Shown: one piece after another, positions 18,138 through 25,383 of the stretch
Layout of the letters: the number at the start of each line of letters is the position of its first letter
Position numbering within the stretch: position 1 is the first letter of the stretch
Assembly (NCBI RefSeq): GCF_001006305.1
Contig: NZ_LBHJ01000019.1
Span: forward strand, 186,001 to 250,000
Reading direction: 5' to 3'
Source of the DNA: Silvibacterium bohemicum
GTDB lineage: Bacteria > Acidobacteriota > Terriglobia > Terriglobales > Acidobacteriaceae
Length of the DNA stretch: 64,000 bases
Position numbers and translations under genes: made by a program
The notes under the pieces: generated by a model
What the model saw: only the letters and a program-made list of their open reading frames with translations
Databases searched by the model: none
Told to the model about the DNA's origin: nothing

Positions 18138-19697
18138 CTATTTTCCCTTCCACTGCTGGCCGTTGTGTCCGGCGGCCCACATCTCGGCTCCGATCCGGTC
18201 GAGGAGGCCGGCCCGGTCGTCGCCTACCTTGTACAGGTCGAAGTGGGTGCGATTCTCGATGAAGGTGAAGTGCGCATCGGCATTCAAGCTGCGGAGGACG
18301 GCGTCGAACTTGTGCGCTGCGCCATCGAGATAGAAGGTGTCGGCCGTGCCGACAAAGACGTGGATCTTGCCGCGCAGTGCCGGACCGCGGACCGACCACT
18401 CGGTGGTGACTTTATGCGCGAGATCGTAGTGGTCGCGCCAGTAGGCGACGACTTGGGGATCGACGTCGCCGGTATCGCGGTTGAACATGGGCAGCGGACG
18501 GCCATCGGCTCCGCGCGGTGAAAAGACCCAATCGAAGGAGCCGAATTGCCCTCCGTACTCGCCCAAAACCCGCTCCATCTTGGCAAAACCCTCGGCCGTT
18601 CCCAGCACCTTGTCGTGATCGCGCACCAGAGGATAGGGCGTGCCGTCGGGCCGGTGATACATGTTGGCATGGGGTGCGTAGAGGTCGACGCCGGTGAAGT
18701 CATGGAAGTCGCTGGGGTCCGGCGAGGTCGACCACGTTCCGCCGAAGATGCCCGGATAGTTCACCTGCAGCTGCAGCGTGGCCCAGCCGCCCGAAGAGTG
18801 TCCTTGCAGAAAGCGGCCGTGTACGGTCGAATCCATCCGGTACTTCGCTTCCAGATAAGGCATGAACTCGGCGGTCAGCGCCGAGCCCCATGGCCCGTTG
18901 TTCGCTGAATTTGTGAACTCGTGCGTCCCGGTCGCCCACGACTCATCCAGCATCACCCAGATCATGGGCGGCATCTTGCCTTCCGCCATGCGTTTGTAGA
19001 TCGCCGCGCCGGACTGTTTGCAGGAGGCGAGAGTGGCAGTAAAGCCGTGCGTCCAATAGACGCTGAGATAGCGCTCTTTCTGATTGGCTTGATATCCCGG
19101 CGGCAAAATCACCCAGGCTCGCATGTGGACGGGCGTGCCGAAGAAGCGGCTCAGCACCGGGCTGACGAAATCTTCGAGATGCGCGGCATGCTCCTGCTCT
19201 GCAGTGAGCGGGGTGCGCGGCGCTCGTTCCGCCACGGCCTCGGTCAACGTAAGGGACGGCTCGCTTCCCTTGCCCGGTGTCCAGTCGGTTAGCGCGACGA
19301 CCTTGCTGATCAGGTCGCCTTCGCCGCGTCCCGAATAGTCATAGGTATGCCGCGTGTCGAGCACGGCCTGCACCTGGTAGTTGCCGGGCTTCAGCGTCGA
19401 AAAGCCGTGCGGATAAACGAGATCGTCGGTATCGACCTCGACCGATCCGCCTGGCTTGAGCTGGGTCACCTCTTTGGCTGCAGCATAGACCGGTTTAGGC
19501 GAGAAAGGATCGTCGTCGACCGCCGTCGCTCCCGAGCCCTCGGTAAGGAAGATCAGTATCCGGCCGGAGGCAGCGGCCGGTGCCTGCTGACCCAGCGTCA
19601 CGCGGAAAAAGAGATGTGCGGAGGATTGCGCAGTGGCAGCCGCGCACGCAAACCAAGAGACTAAGGCGTAGAGGGCGGCAATTCGGCAGCGATGCAT
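18138..19697 (-). CDS. Exported esterase-like alpha/beta hydrolase
   Basis: A 519-residue secreted hydrolase. A signal peptide (ALYALVSWFACAAATAQS) precedes an N-terminal beta domain to about residue 180. An esterase-D/enterochelin-esterase type alpha/beta-hydrolase domain follows, with its nucleophile in FLQGHSSGGWATL. A late His (ENRTHFDLYKVG) is the likely triad partner. The frame continues upstream to 19856, but the ATG at 19697 starts a normal signal peptide. No clear ribosome site is seen. The unusual N-terminal half hints at a carbohydrate- or peptide-esterase. The substrate is unknown. Confidence 0.8.
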   Translation of the reverse strand: MHRCRIAALYALVSWFACAAATAQSSAHLFFRVTLGQQAPAAASGRILIFLTEGSGATAVDDDPFSPKPVYAAAKEVTQLKPGGSVEVDTDDLVYPHGFSTLKPGNYQVQAVLDTRHTYDYSGRGEGDLISKVVALTDWTPGKGSEPSLTLTEAVAERAPRTPLTAEQEHAAHLEDFVSPVLSRFFGTPVHMRAWVILPPGYQANQKERYLSVYWTHGFTATLASCKQSGAAIYKRMAEGKMPPMIWVMLDESWATGTHEFTNSANNGPWGSALTAEFMPYLEAKYRMDSTVHGRFLQGHSSGGWATLQLQVNYPGIFGGTWSTSPDPSDFHDFTGVDLYAPHANMYHRPDGTPYPLVRDHDKVLGTAEGFAKMERVLGEYGGQFGSFDWVFSPRGADGRPLPMFNRDTGDVDPQVVAYWRDHYDLAHKVTTEWSVRGPALRGKIHVFVGTADTFYLDGAAHKFDAVLRSLNADAHFTFIENRTHFDLYKVGDDRAGLLDRIGAEMWAAGHNGQQWKGK

Positions 19698-20051
19698 GAG
19701 GGAGGATTCTAGCAAAAGACCAGATACTTCTCTGCGATCCGAGGTCTTCGAAGGAACAGGTGTATTCAACGTGGTTCCATAAGGGGATTGCATTCCGCAA
19801 TGCCTCGGCAGAGGTAAATAAAAACAATTGGCAGTGGCCTGGGCAGAAGCGCCCACGGTAGGATGCGCGGATCAGAAAAACGACGGTCTAGGGGATGAAA
19901 CATCGCGCGAGATAGAGGCAAAGGGGGTGTGAGGCCTGCATCAGCAGGCCGATCGTCGTGCCGGCCAATATCGATCATGCGTTGTGAGCTTGAGCGATAT
20001 TGGCCGGCAAAATAGCGGATGGTAATGTTCCGCTATGGATCGGGCTTCGCT
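19698..20051. other. 354-base gap with inverted repeats, no supported gene
   Basis: This gap separates the esterase start from the end of the upstream aldo/keto reductase, both on the minus strand. A 70-codon frame here has no homologue-like sequence and no ribosome site. The notable content is a 7-bp hairpin at 19933-19950 (GGCCTGC-ATCA-GCAGGCC) and the longer inverted repeat at 19959-20009. Confidence 0.6.
19959..20009. repeat. 15-bp perfect inverted repeat
   Basis: TGCCGGCCAATATCG (19959-19973) and CGATATTGGCCGGCA (19995-20009) are perfect complements with a 21-base spacer. It starts about 40 bases past the stop of the minus-strand reductase, so a processing or stabilising hairpin at that mRNA's 3' end is plausible. 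No U-run follows. Confidence 0.75.
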
Positions 20052-21077
20052 TTAAACCGGCAGCGGATTCCGTTCCATGAACTGGCGCTGGTGCCAGTAG
20101 GGATAGACCGGCATGACGTCGCTGGCGGCGTCGAGTGCGGCAACCTGCTCCGTCGTCAGGCTCCAATCGGCTGCGGCGAGATTCTGCTTGAGCTGCTCTT
20201 CATTGCGCGCGCCGAGGATCACGCTGGAGACGGTCGGGCGCTGCAGCAACCAGTTGATGGCGATCTGCGGCACACTCCGGCCGGTCTGCGCAGCAATCAC
20301 ATCGATGGCGTCGACGACCTTATATAGATACTCGTCAGCTATCTGTGGCCCGTTGTCGGCGGTGACGTGGAGACGGCTCTGCTCGGGCAGCGGATGGCCG
20401 CGGCGGATCTTGCCGGTGAGCCTTCCCCAGCCGAGAGGACTCCACACCAGCGTTCCGACCTTCTGATCGAGGCCGAGAGGCATCAGCTCCCACTCGAACT
20501 CACGTCCGACCAGCGAATAGTAGGACTGCTGCGCAACGTACCGCGCCCAGCCATAGCGCTCGGAGATGGCGAGCGACTTCATCAGGTGCCAGCCTGAGAA
20601 ATTGGAGCAGGCGATGTAGCGGATCTTGCCGGCCTTCACCAGCGTGTCCAGCGTCTCCAGCGTTTCATCGATGGGCGTGGTCGCGTCGAAGCCGTGCATA
20701 TGGTAGATGTCGATGTGATCGATGCCCAGACGCTTTAGGCTGCCATGCACCGACTCGATGATGTGGTGACGCGAAGAGCCGACGTCGTTCGGGCCTTTGC
20801 CCAGGCGGAAGGTGCACTTAGTTGAAACGAGAAGGCGGTTGCGCTTTCCCGCAATGGCCTTGCCCAGCACCTCTTCGGCGAGACCGTCAGAGTAGACATC
20901 CGCGACATCGAAGAGGTTGACTCCGGCATCGAGACACTGATCGATCAGCCGCGCGCCCTCATCCGCACCGGTGTTTCCCCACGCACGAAAGAACTCGTTT
21001 CCACCGCCGAAGGTGCCCGCGCCAAAGCTGAGCGTAGAGACCTTCAGACCCGAATGACCAAGCTGTCTGTATTCCAT
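20052..21077 (-). CDS. Aldo/keto reductase
   Basis: A second AKR-superfamily oxidoreductase, 341 residues, distinct from the one at 9.7 kb. Catalytic Asp and Tyr are in LFDVADVYSDG, Lys in LLVSTKCTF and His in DIYHMHGFDA. The C-terminal cofactor loop reads SSVILGARNEEQLKQNL. LVWSPLGWGRLTGKIRRG is the typical substrate-loop region. It probably reduces sugar or aromatic aldehydes with NADPH; the substrate is not inferable. It is transcribed alone, divergent from the bactofilin gene. Confidence 0.88.
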   Translation of the reverse strand: MEYRQLGHSGLKVSTLSFGAGTFGGGNEFFRAWGNTGADEGARLIDQCLDAGVNLFDVADVYSDGLAEEVLGKAIAGKRNRLLVSTKCTFRLGKGPNDVGSSRHHIIESVHGSLKRLGIDHIDIYHMHGFDATTPIDETLETLDTLVKAGKIRYIACSNFSGWHLMKSLAISERYGWARYVAQQSYYSLVGREFEWELMPLGLDQKVGTLVWSPLGWGRLTGKIRRGHPLPEQSRLHVTADNGPQIADEYLYKVVDAIDVIAAQTGRSVPQIAINWLLQRPTVSSVILGARNEEQLKQNLAAADWSLTTEQVAALDAASDVMPVYPYWHQRQFMERNPLPV

Positions 21078-21276
21078 GGAGCTATGGATGCGGGACGAAG
21101 CGCCGGGGTTCAGAATCGAGGTTCAAGTCTGGCGACAGATTCAGGTGTACCTATTGTTACAAATTCGCAACATGGTATCGACGGAGCTACCTGTCGCAGG
21201 GAAAAGTTGCGGCCCCGCACACTCCTTGCGTATAGTTCGACCAAGACCACCCAGTAATTTCAACAGGAGTTTTCAG

Positions 21277-21702
21277 ATGCCACCGTTAGATGCAGCCGGC
21301 GCCGCCTCCATCGGCAAATCCGTGCAGATTCGTGGAGAAGTGAAAGGCAGCGAAGATCTCCTGGTAGACGGATTGGTGGAGGGCACGATTACCCTCACCG
21401 AGAGCCGTCTCACCATCGGGCCCAATGCCCAGGTTCAGGCCAATGTGTCGGCCCGCGACGTGGTGATTCTCGGCGCCCTCAACGGTGACGTTGTCGCCAC
21501 CGGCCGGGTTGAGCTTCGTGCCGGTGCGAACATCGTTGGAGACATTAAAGCGGCGCGGCTTTCTATCGAAGAAAACGCCGCCTTCTCGGGAAAGGTTGAC
21601 CTGATCCAGGGAACTGCGGCCTCCATCAGCGACCGAGGTTCCGCACCATCGGCTCCTCCTACGTCCACGCAGCCCGGCGCTCTCTTCGGGGCGTCGAAAT
21701 AG
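21277..21702 (+). CDS. Bactofilin-type cytoskeletal protein
   Basis: A 141-residue polymer-forming bactofilin (formerly DUF583). A short N-terminal tail is followed by the right-handed beta-helix with the family's regular hydrophobic ladder (SIGKSVQIRGEVKGSEDLLV, GTITLTESRLTIGPNAQ, ANVSARDVVILGALNGDVVA, VELRAGANIVGDIKAARLSI). A Ser/Pro-rich tail follows. The ATG at 21277 has AGGAG at 21265-21269, so the longer upstream frame was rejected. Bactofilins shape the envelope or position proteins. No peptidoglycan hydrolase gene, their frequent partner, is adjacent. Confidence 0.88.
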   Translation: MPPLDAAGAASIGKSVQIRGEVKGSEDLLVDGLVEGTITLTESRLTIGPNAQVQANVSARDVVILGALNGDVVATGRVELRAGANIVGDIKAARLSIEENAAFSGKVDLIQGTAASISDRGSAPSAPPTSTQPGALFGASK

Positions 21703-21804
21703 CCAGGTTCTAACCAGGTTCAGCCAACGGCGTCCGGTGTGCTCTTCCGCTTTCGAACGGCAGGGGTACGCCGGATGCTCGGCGAATGAGGTCACTGAGC
21801 AAGC

Positions 21805-22470
21805 GTGATTCGAAGCCTTTTCAAGCGTGAATCCGAGCCGCAGCGCACCAGCCGTACTCTGCTTTCCGGCCCCCGCATCCCTCGCCACTCGAGCGGCTGG
21901 TCGGCCATGCTCAAACACCTCAAAGAGGAAGAGAGCCTGCGCGTGCTGGACATCGGGCCTACTTCTCCGCAGAACATCAACTTTCTCACCGGGCTCGGGC
22001 ACAGCGTTTATATGTCCGACGTGGTTCATGAGGCGCTTGCCGGGCCTGCGGGTGGATCGTGGATTACCGCTGCTACCGAAGAGGGTGGCGAGCCGGGCTT
22101 CGACGTGGCGAGTTTCTTCGAGCAAAACCTGAACTTCGGCGGCCGGGAATTCGACGTGGTCTTGCTCTGGACGACGCTGGACTATATTCCGCAGGGCCTG
22201 ATCGATCCCTTGATCAAACACCTGCACACCGCGGTGAAGCGGGGCGGCAAGATTCTGGCTATCTTCCACACCAAGGCTGCCGGACCGGAGACGGCTTTCT
22301 GCCGCTACCACCTCACCGACAGCGACTCGATCGAACTGCAGGAATCGGAGCCGCATCCGGTTCTGCGTGTTTATACCAATCGCAATATCGAGAAGCTGTT
22401 TTCGCACTACGGCGGCTATCGCTTCTTCCTGGCCAAAGACAATCTTTACGAGGTCATCATCACCCGCTGA
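21805..22470 (+). CDS. Class I methyltransferase-like protein
   Basis: A 221-residue soluble protein. The LRVLDIGPTSPQNINFLTGL segment looks like the SAM-binding motif I of class I methyltransferases, followed by VYMSD, REFDVVLLWTTLDYIP (motif IV-like) and LHTAVKRGGKILAIFHT (motif V/VI-like). Motif I has Pro-Thr-Ser where Gly-x-Gly is usual, so SAM binding is unproven. The start is a GTG at 21805. Its last 25 bases overlap the 3' end of the convergent radical SAM gene. It lies about 100 bases after the bactofilin gene and might be co-transcribed. Confidence 0.65.
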   Translation: MIRSLFKRESEPQRTSRTLLSGPRIPRHSSGWSAMLKHLKEEESLRVLDIGPTSPQNINFLTGLGHSVYMSDVVHEALAGPAGGSWITAATEEGGEPGFDVASFFEQNLNFGGREFDVVLLWTTLDYIPQGLIDPLIKHLHTAVKRGGKILAIFHTKAAGPETAFCRYHLTDSDSIELQESEPHPVLRVYTNRNIEKLFSHYGGYRFFLAKDNLYEVIITR

Positions 22471-23630
22471 GCCACCTTCTCAGCGGCGACCGATGACGGG
22501 CCTCGTTTCTCAAGTGCTCTCTTTTCATTATTTATCGATGGCCAAAGTTCCGCCTGCACGGGCAGGCGCTGGTCTTCGCTTGAGGAGCCGGTCTCCGATC
22601 CCGCGTCGCGGGTCAGCAACGCATCAGTGAAGCGGCGATTCAGTCCGTGCTTCTTCGTAATGGCAAGCACCAGATCGGTGATTCGCTTCTGGTAAGCCTT
22701 GGAGACGAAGGCGGCATCGGCATAGCGCTGCGCGTAGCTGGAGTCGAGCTGCGGGAAGTGTTCGTGGATGAAGGTCAAGAATGTTCCCTTGGAGCACGGT
22801 TTGAGAAAGAGCGGCGAGGCAGCAAAGAAGCTGGCGTCGACGGCCTTTGCCCTGCGCGCCATGCTGTCCAGAGCTCGCGCGTTATCCGTGATGCCGGGCA
22901 GGAGCGGCGAACAGAGGATGCCGGTGCGCAGTCCGGCCTGACGCAGCCGCTGCACTGTCTGGAAACGCAGATCGGGGCGCGGAGCGCGCGGCTCGAGGAT
23001 GCGCGCCAGCTTCGCGTCGGGCGTGGTGATGGTGATGTGGATGACCAGATCATTTTTGTCCGCGATGCGCCGCAGCAGGTCGATATCCCGCTCGATGAGC
23101 GTCGACTTCGTCACGATGCCGAAGCGCAGCCCACTCTGCGTGGCGAAGACCTCGAGCAGAGACCGGGTGATTTTGGCTTTCCGTTCGACGGGCTGGTAGG
23201 GATCGGTCGCGGTACCGAGCGCCACCTCCTCGCCCGCGCGTAGGTGACGGATCTCCTGCTGAAGAAGCCACGCCGCATTCTCCTTCATATAAATCTTTCG
23301 CTCGAAGTCCGCGGGATCTTTCATCTCCATGAATTCGTGAGTGTATCGCGCGTAGCAGTAGCGGCAGGCGAACTCGCAGCCGCGGTAGGGATTGATGCTC
23401 TTGGCGAACCAAAGCCCGCGACGGGAGACGGAGGAGTTCAGGATGGAGCGGACGGGCAGGGTGCGGAACTCGACGCAATGGCCTTCGCCGGCGGCATCGC
23501 CTTGCGCGGCGAGCCGGGCGATTCCCCGCAGCCGGTTTGAATCCGCGGGGGAATCCCCCTGACAACTTGTCTCAGGCGGAGCAGTGAGAATTGGGAAGAG
23601 GCTTTCCGTTTTCGCCTTATATTCGCCCAT
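22446..23630 (-). CDS. SPL-type radical SAM protein
   Basis: A 394-residue radical SAM enzyme with the cluster motif CEFACRYCYARYTHEF, then ALGTATDPYQPVERK and FGIVTKSTLIERD. This layout is shared by the spore-photoproduct-lyase-like or 'Rv2578c' group, usually of unknown function and often near DNA-repair genes. The ATG at 23630 was preferred; an earlier ATG at 23684 would add 18 unconvincing residues. The C-terminal ~50 residues are polar and overlap the convergent methyltransferase-like gene by 25 bases. The reaction is not known. Confidence 0.8.
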   Translation of the reverse strand: MGEYKAKTESLFPILTAPPETSCQGDSPADSNRLRGIARLAAQGDAAGEGHCVEFRTLPVRSILNSSVSRRGLWFAKSINPYRGCEFACRYCYARYTHEFMEMKDPADFERKIYMKENAAWLLQQEIRHLRAGEEVALGTATDPYQPVERKAKITRSLLEVFATQSGLRFGIVTKSTLIERDIDLLRRIADKNDLVIHITITTPDAKLARILEPRAPRPDLRFQTVQRLRQAGLRTGILCSPLLPGITDNARALDSMARRAKAVDASFFAASPLFLKPCSKGTFLTFIHEHFPQLDSSYAQRYADAAFVSKAYQKRITDLVLAITKKHGLNRRFTDALLTRDAGSETGSSSEDQRLPVQAELWPSINNEKRALEKRGPSSVAAEKVAQRVMMTS

Positions 23631-23867
23631 GGAGAGAAAGCTACTCCCGCCCGGCGAGCGTGTCAACGGGAGAATGCCTGTCAAAATTTTATGGATTTTC
23701 CTTCACCACGAACTCCGCTGGCCGCGGCATCCTTGAGCTGGCTGCGTAAGTCTAACCAGTGTGGCCAGAGAAATGGTGCTCTCACATGAAACCGTCTATT
23801 CACCGTGCTTCAGTAGCTTAGAAATTGGAAGACTCATCATCTCAGGGATGTATCGGAGTTCTATCGT

Positions 23868-24578
23868 ATGGCGAACTTAAAAGGCGCACAGATTACATGG
23901 CTCGGGCATTCGGTGGTTCTCATCACCACGGCGAAGGGCACGCAGATTCTCATCGATCCGTTCTTGGAGCAGAACCCTAAATATCCGAAGGACTACAAGC
24001 TTCCTGAAAAGATCGATCTCCTGCTCCTCTCGCATGGGCATGGCGATCACATCGCAGATGCGGTATCGGTGGCGAAGAAGCACAAAGCCCAGGCCGTCGG
24101 CATCTTCGAGTTGATTGCGTGGCTGCAGAGCAAGGGCGTGGAAGACGCCGTAGGAATGAATCTCGGCGGCACGTATCGCTTCAAGGACGTTGCTGTAAGC
24201 CTGGTGGAGGCGAAGCATAGCTCAAGCATCCAGGATGGAGAGGAAACTCTCTATGCGGGTGTGGCCGCGGGATTAGTGCTCGCCATCGACGACGGACCCG
24301 TGATCTATCACGCGGGAGACACATCGCTGTTCTCCGATATGCAGATCATCAAGGATCTTTATTCGCCGGAGATCGGCCTTTTGCCCATTGGCGATCATTA
24401 CACCATGGGTCCGAAGGCGGCAGCGTTAGCGGCCGGCTATCTCGGAGTGAAGACGGTTATCCCCATTCACTACGGGACATTTCCTCAACTCACCGGAACT
24501 CCAGAGGAACTTCAGACTCATCTCGAAAAGCAAGGGGTGGAGACGCTGACGCTGACTCCGGGTGCGACAGCGAAGTAA
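23868..24578 (+). CDS. UPF0173 metal-dependent hydrolase
   Basis: A 236-residue metallo-beta-lactamase-fold protein of the UPF0173/YtkL group. Metal ligands are visible in LLLSHGHGDHIADA (HxHxDH), in EAKHSSS, in IYHAGDTSLFSDM (Asp) and in VIPIHYGTFPQL (last His). Length and motif spacing match the family, which hydrolyses unknown phospho- or ester substrates. It is transcribed alone, and a hairpin lies 12 bases after its stop. Confidence 0.88.
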   Translation: MANLKGAQITWLGHSVVLITTAKGTQILIDPFLEQNPKYPKDYKLPEKIDLLLLSHGHGDHIADAVSVAKKHKAQAVGIFELIAWLQSKGVEDAVGMNLGGTYRFKDVAVSLVEAKHSSSIQDGEETLYAGVAAGLVLAIDDGPVIYHAGDTSLFSDMQIIKDLYSPEIGLLPIGDHYTMGPKAAALAAGYLGVKTVIPIHYGTFPQLTGTPEELQTHLEKQGVETLTLTPGATAK

Positions 24579-24590
24579 CTTGGCCGATAG

Positions 24591-24610
24591 GGCCGCCTTA
24601 AAAGGCGGCC
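24591..24610. terminator. Convergent-gene hairpin
   Basis: GGCCGCC (24591-24597) and GGCGGCC (24604-24610) flank a TTAAAA loop between the convergent UPF0173 and small basic protein genes. It is GC-rich and well placed, but neither side has a clean T-run, so it is a candidate only. Confidence 0.5.
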
Positions 24611-24628
24611 ATATTCCTCTAACTTCTT

Positions 24629-24883
24629 TTATTTCGCGGCTTTCTCAACCTTCGCGGCCTTTGCTGCCAGCTTGCGGCGCTCTGTCCAACGACGCTTCAT
24701 AGCTTCGGCAATTCTCTTTTTAGAGTCTGCGCTCAGCGTACGCTTTTTCTTCGCGGACGGGATAAAACCTGTGGTCCCGTTGCGTGCCAGATGAAGATCG
24801 CCTTCGCCTGCCAAGAGCCTGCGCGCCTGTTGCAACCTTGCGATCTCATTGTCGATCTCTGCCAGTATCTGACTAACCTGCAC
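24629..24883 (-). CDS. Small basic protein of unknown function
   Basis: An 84-residue Lys/Arg-rich protein. The first half is a short amphipathic helix (SQILAEIDNEIARLQQARRL). The second carries KKRTLSADSKKRIAEAMKRR followed by a KAAKVEKAAK tail. A similar LS...RKRIAEAQR.RW motif is common in small acidobacterial and planctomycete proteins annotated as hypothetical, as I recall. A nucleic-acid-binding role is plausible from charge alone. The upstream region is AT-rich, which would suit a promoter. Confidence 0.65.
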   Translation of the reverse strand: MQVSQILAEIDNEIARLQQARRLLAGEGDLHLARNGTTGFIPSAKKKRTLSADSKKRIAEAMKRRWTERRKLAAKAAKVEKAAK

Positions 24884-25023
24884 GTTTTCTTCCCGTCGCC
24901 TCGTCGGCTTTATCTTTCGAGTTAAGCCGAACTAAGCGCCTTTCGAGTAGGGGATAGTTACAGTTACAGCCTAACTCGGGATGCAAGAAATTGACAAACT
25001 CTAATGAGACGTAAGGAGACACC

Positions 25024-25054
25024 AATTTGAACACCTTAAAAAGGTGTCCAAATT
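25024..25054. repeat. 14-bp inverted repeat with one mismatch
   Basis: AATTTGAACACCTT (25024-25037) and AAGGTGTCCAAATT (25041-25054) form an inverted repeat around AAA, with a single mismatch. It sits about 140 bases upstream of the small basic protein gene in an AT-rich tract. It could be an operator or a terminator for the APC permease transcript. Confidence 0.65.
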
Positions 25055-25257
25055 TAGAAATAATTGTCTAAGTGGCGTGTTTTGTTTGAATGCGTTGGGA
25101 TCGTTTTGCGTCGTCTTCGTGGGAGCGGGCGGAGGTTACCAAAGCCGGCTATCCAAGCAAACCTGTGTTCCTTCGGCCGCGTTTGCTGGTGTGAACTTCA
25201 CTCGGTTCAGAGTTGAAACCCTAACTGATTCTGGCTGTCAACGCCGATCCTGTTCCG

Positions 25258-25305
25258 GGGCTGAAGCCCTCGAAAAATGGATATTTCATGGCATGGCTGA
25301 AGCCA
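25258..25305. repeat. Second pair of GCTGAAGC-core hairpins
   Basis: GGGCT-GA-AGCCC at 25258-25269 and TGGCT-GA-AGCCA at 25294-25305, 24 bases apart, repeat the core and the paired arrangement seen at 18026-18080. They lie at the 3' side of the APC permease gene. Confidence 0.6.
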
Positions 25306-25383
25306 GGCCCTCCCTCCGGGTACAAAACGCTATCCCGGCAAGAATGATTTCTGATAGCCACCACTTGTGAGAAGGCTTCCAGC

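Larger units (their letters stand above)
24884..25383. other. 500-base gap with hairpins, no supported gene
   Basis: Between the small basic protein and the APC permease I see no credible gene. A 108-codon plus-strand frame crosses the region, but its sequence is repeat-derived and lacks protein-like character. The first ~200 bases are AT-rich compared with the neighbourhood. It contains a near-perfect inverted repeat at 25024-25054 and a pair of GCTGAAGC hairpins at 25258-25305. Confidence 0.6.

Noticed and set aside
25044-25370. 108-codon plus-strand frame in the 24.9-25.4 kb gap
   Set aside because: Runs through the hairpin and GCTGAAGC repeats and has no ribosome site or domain-like segment.
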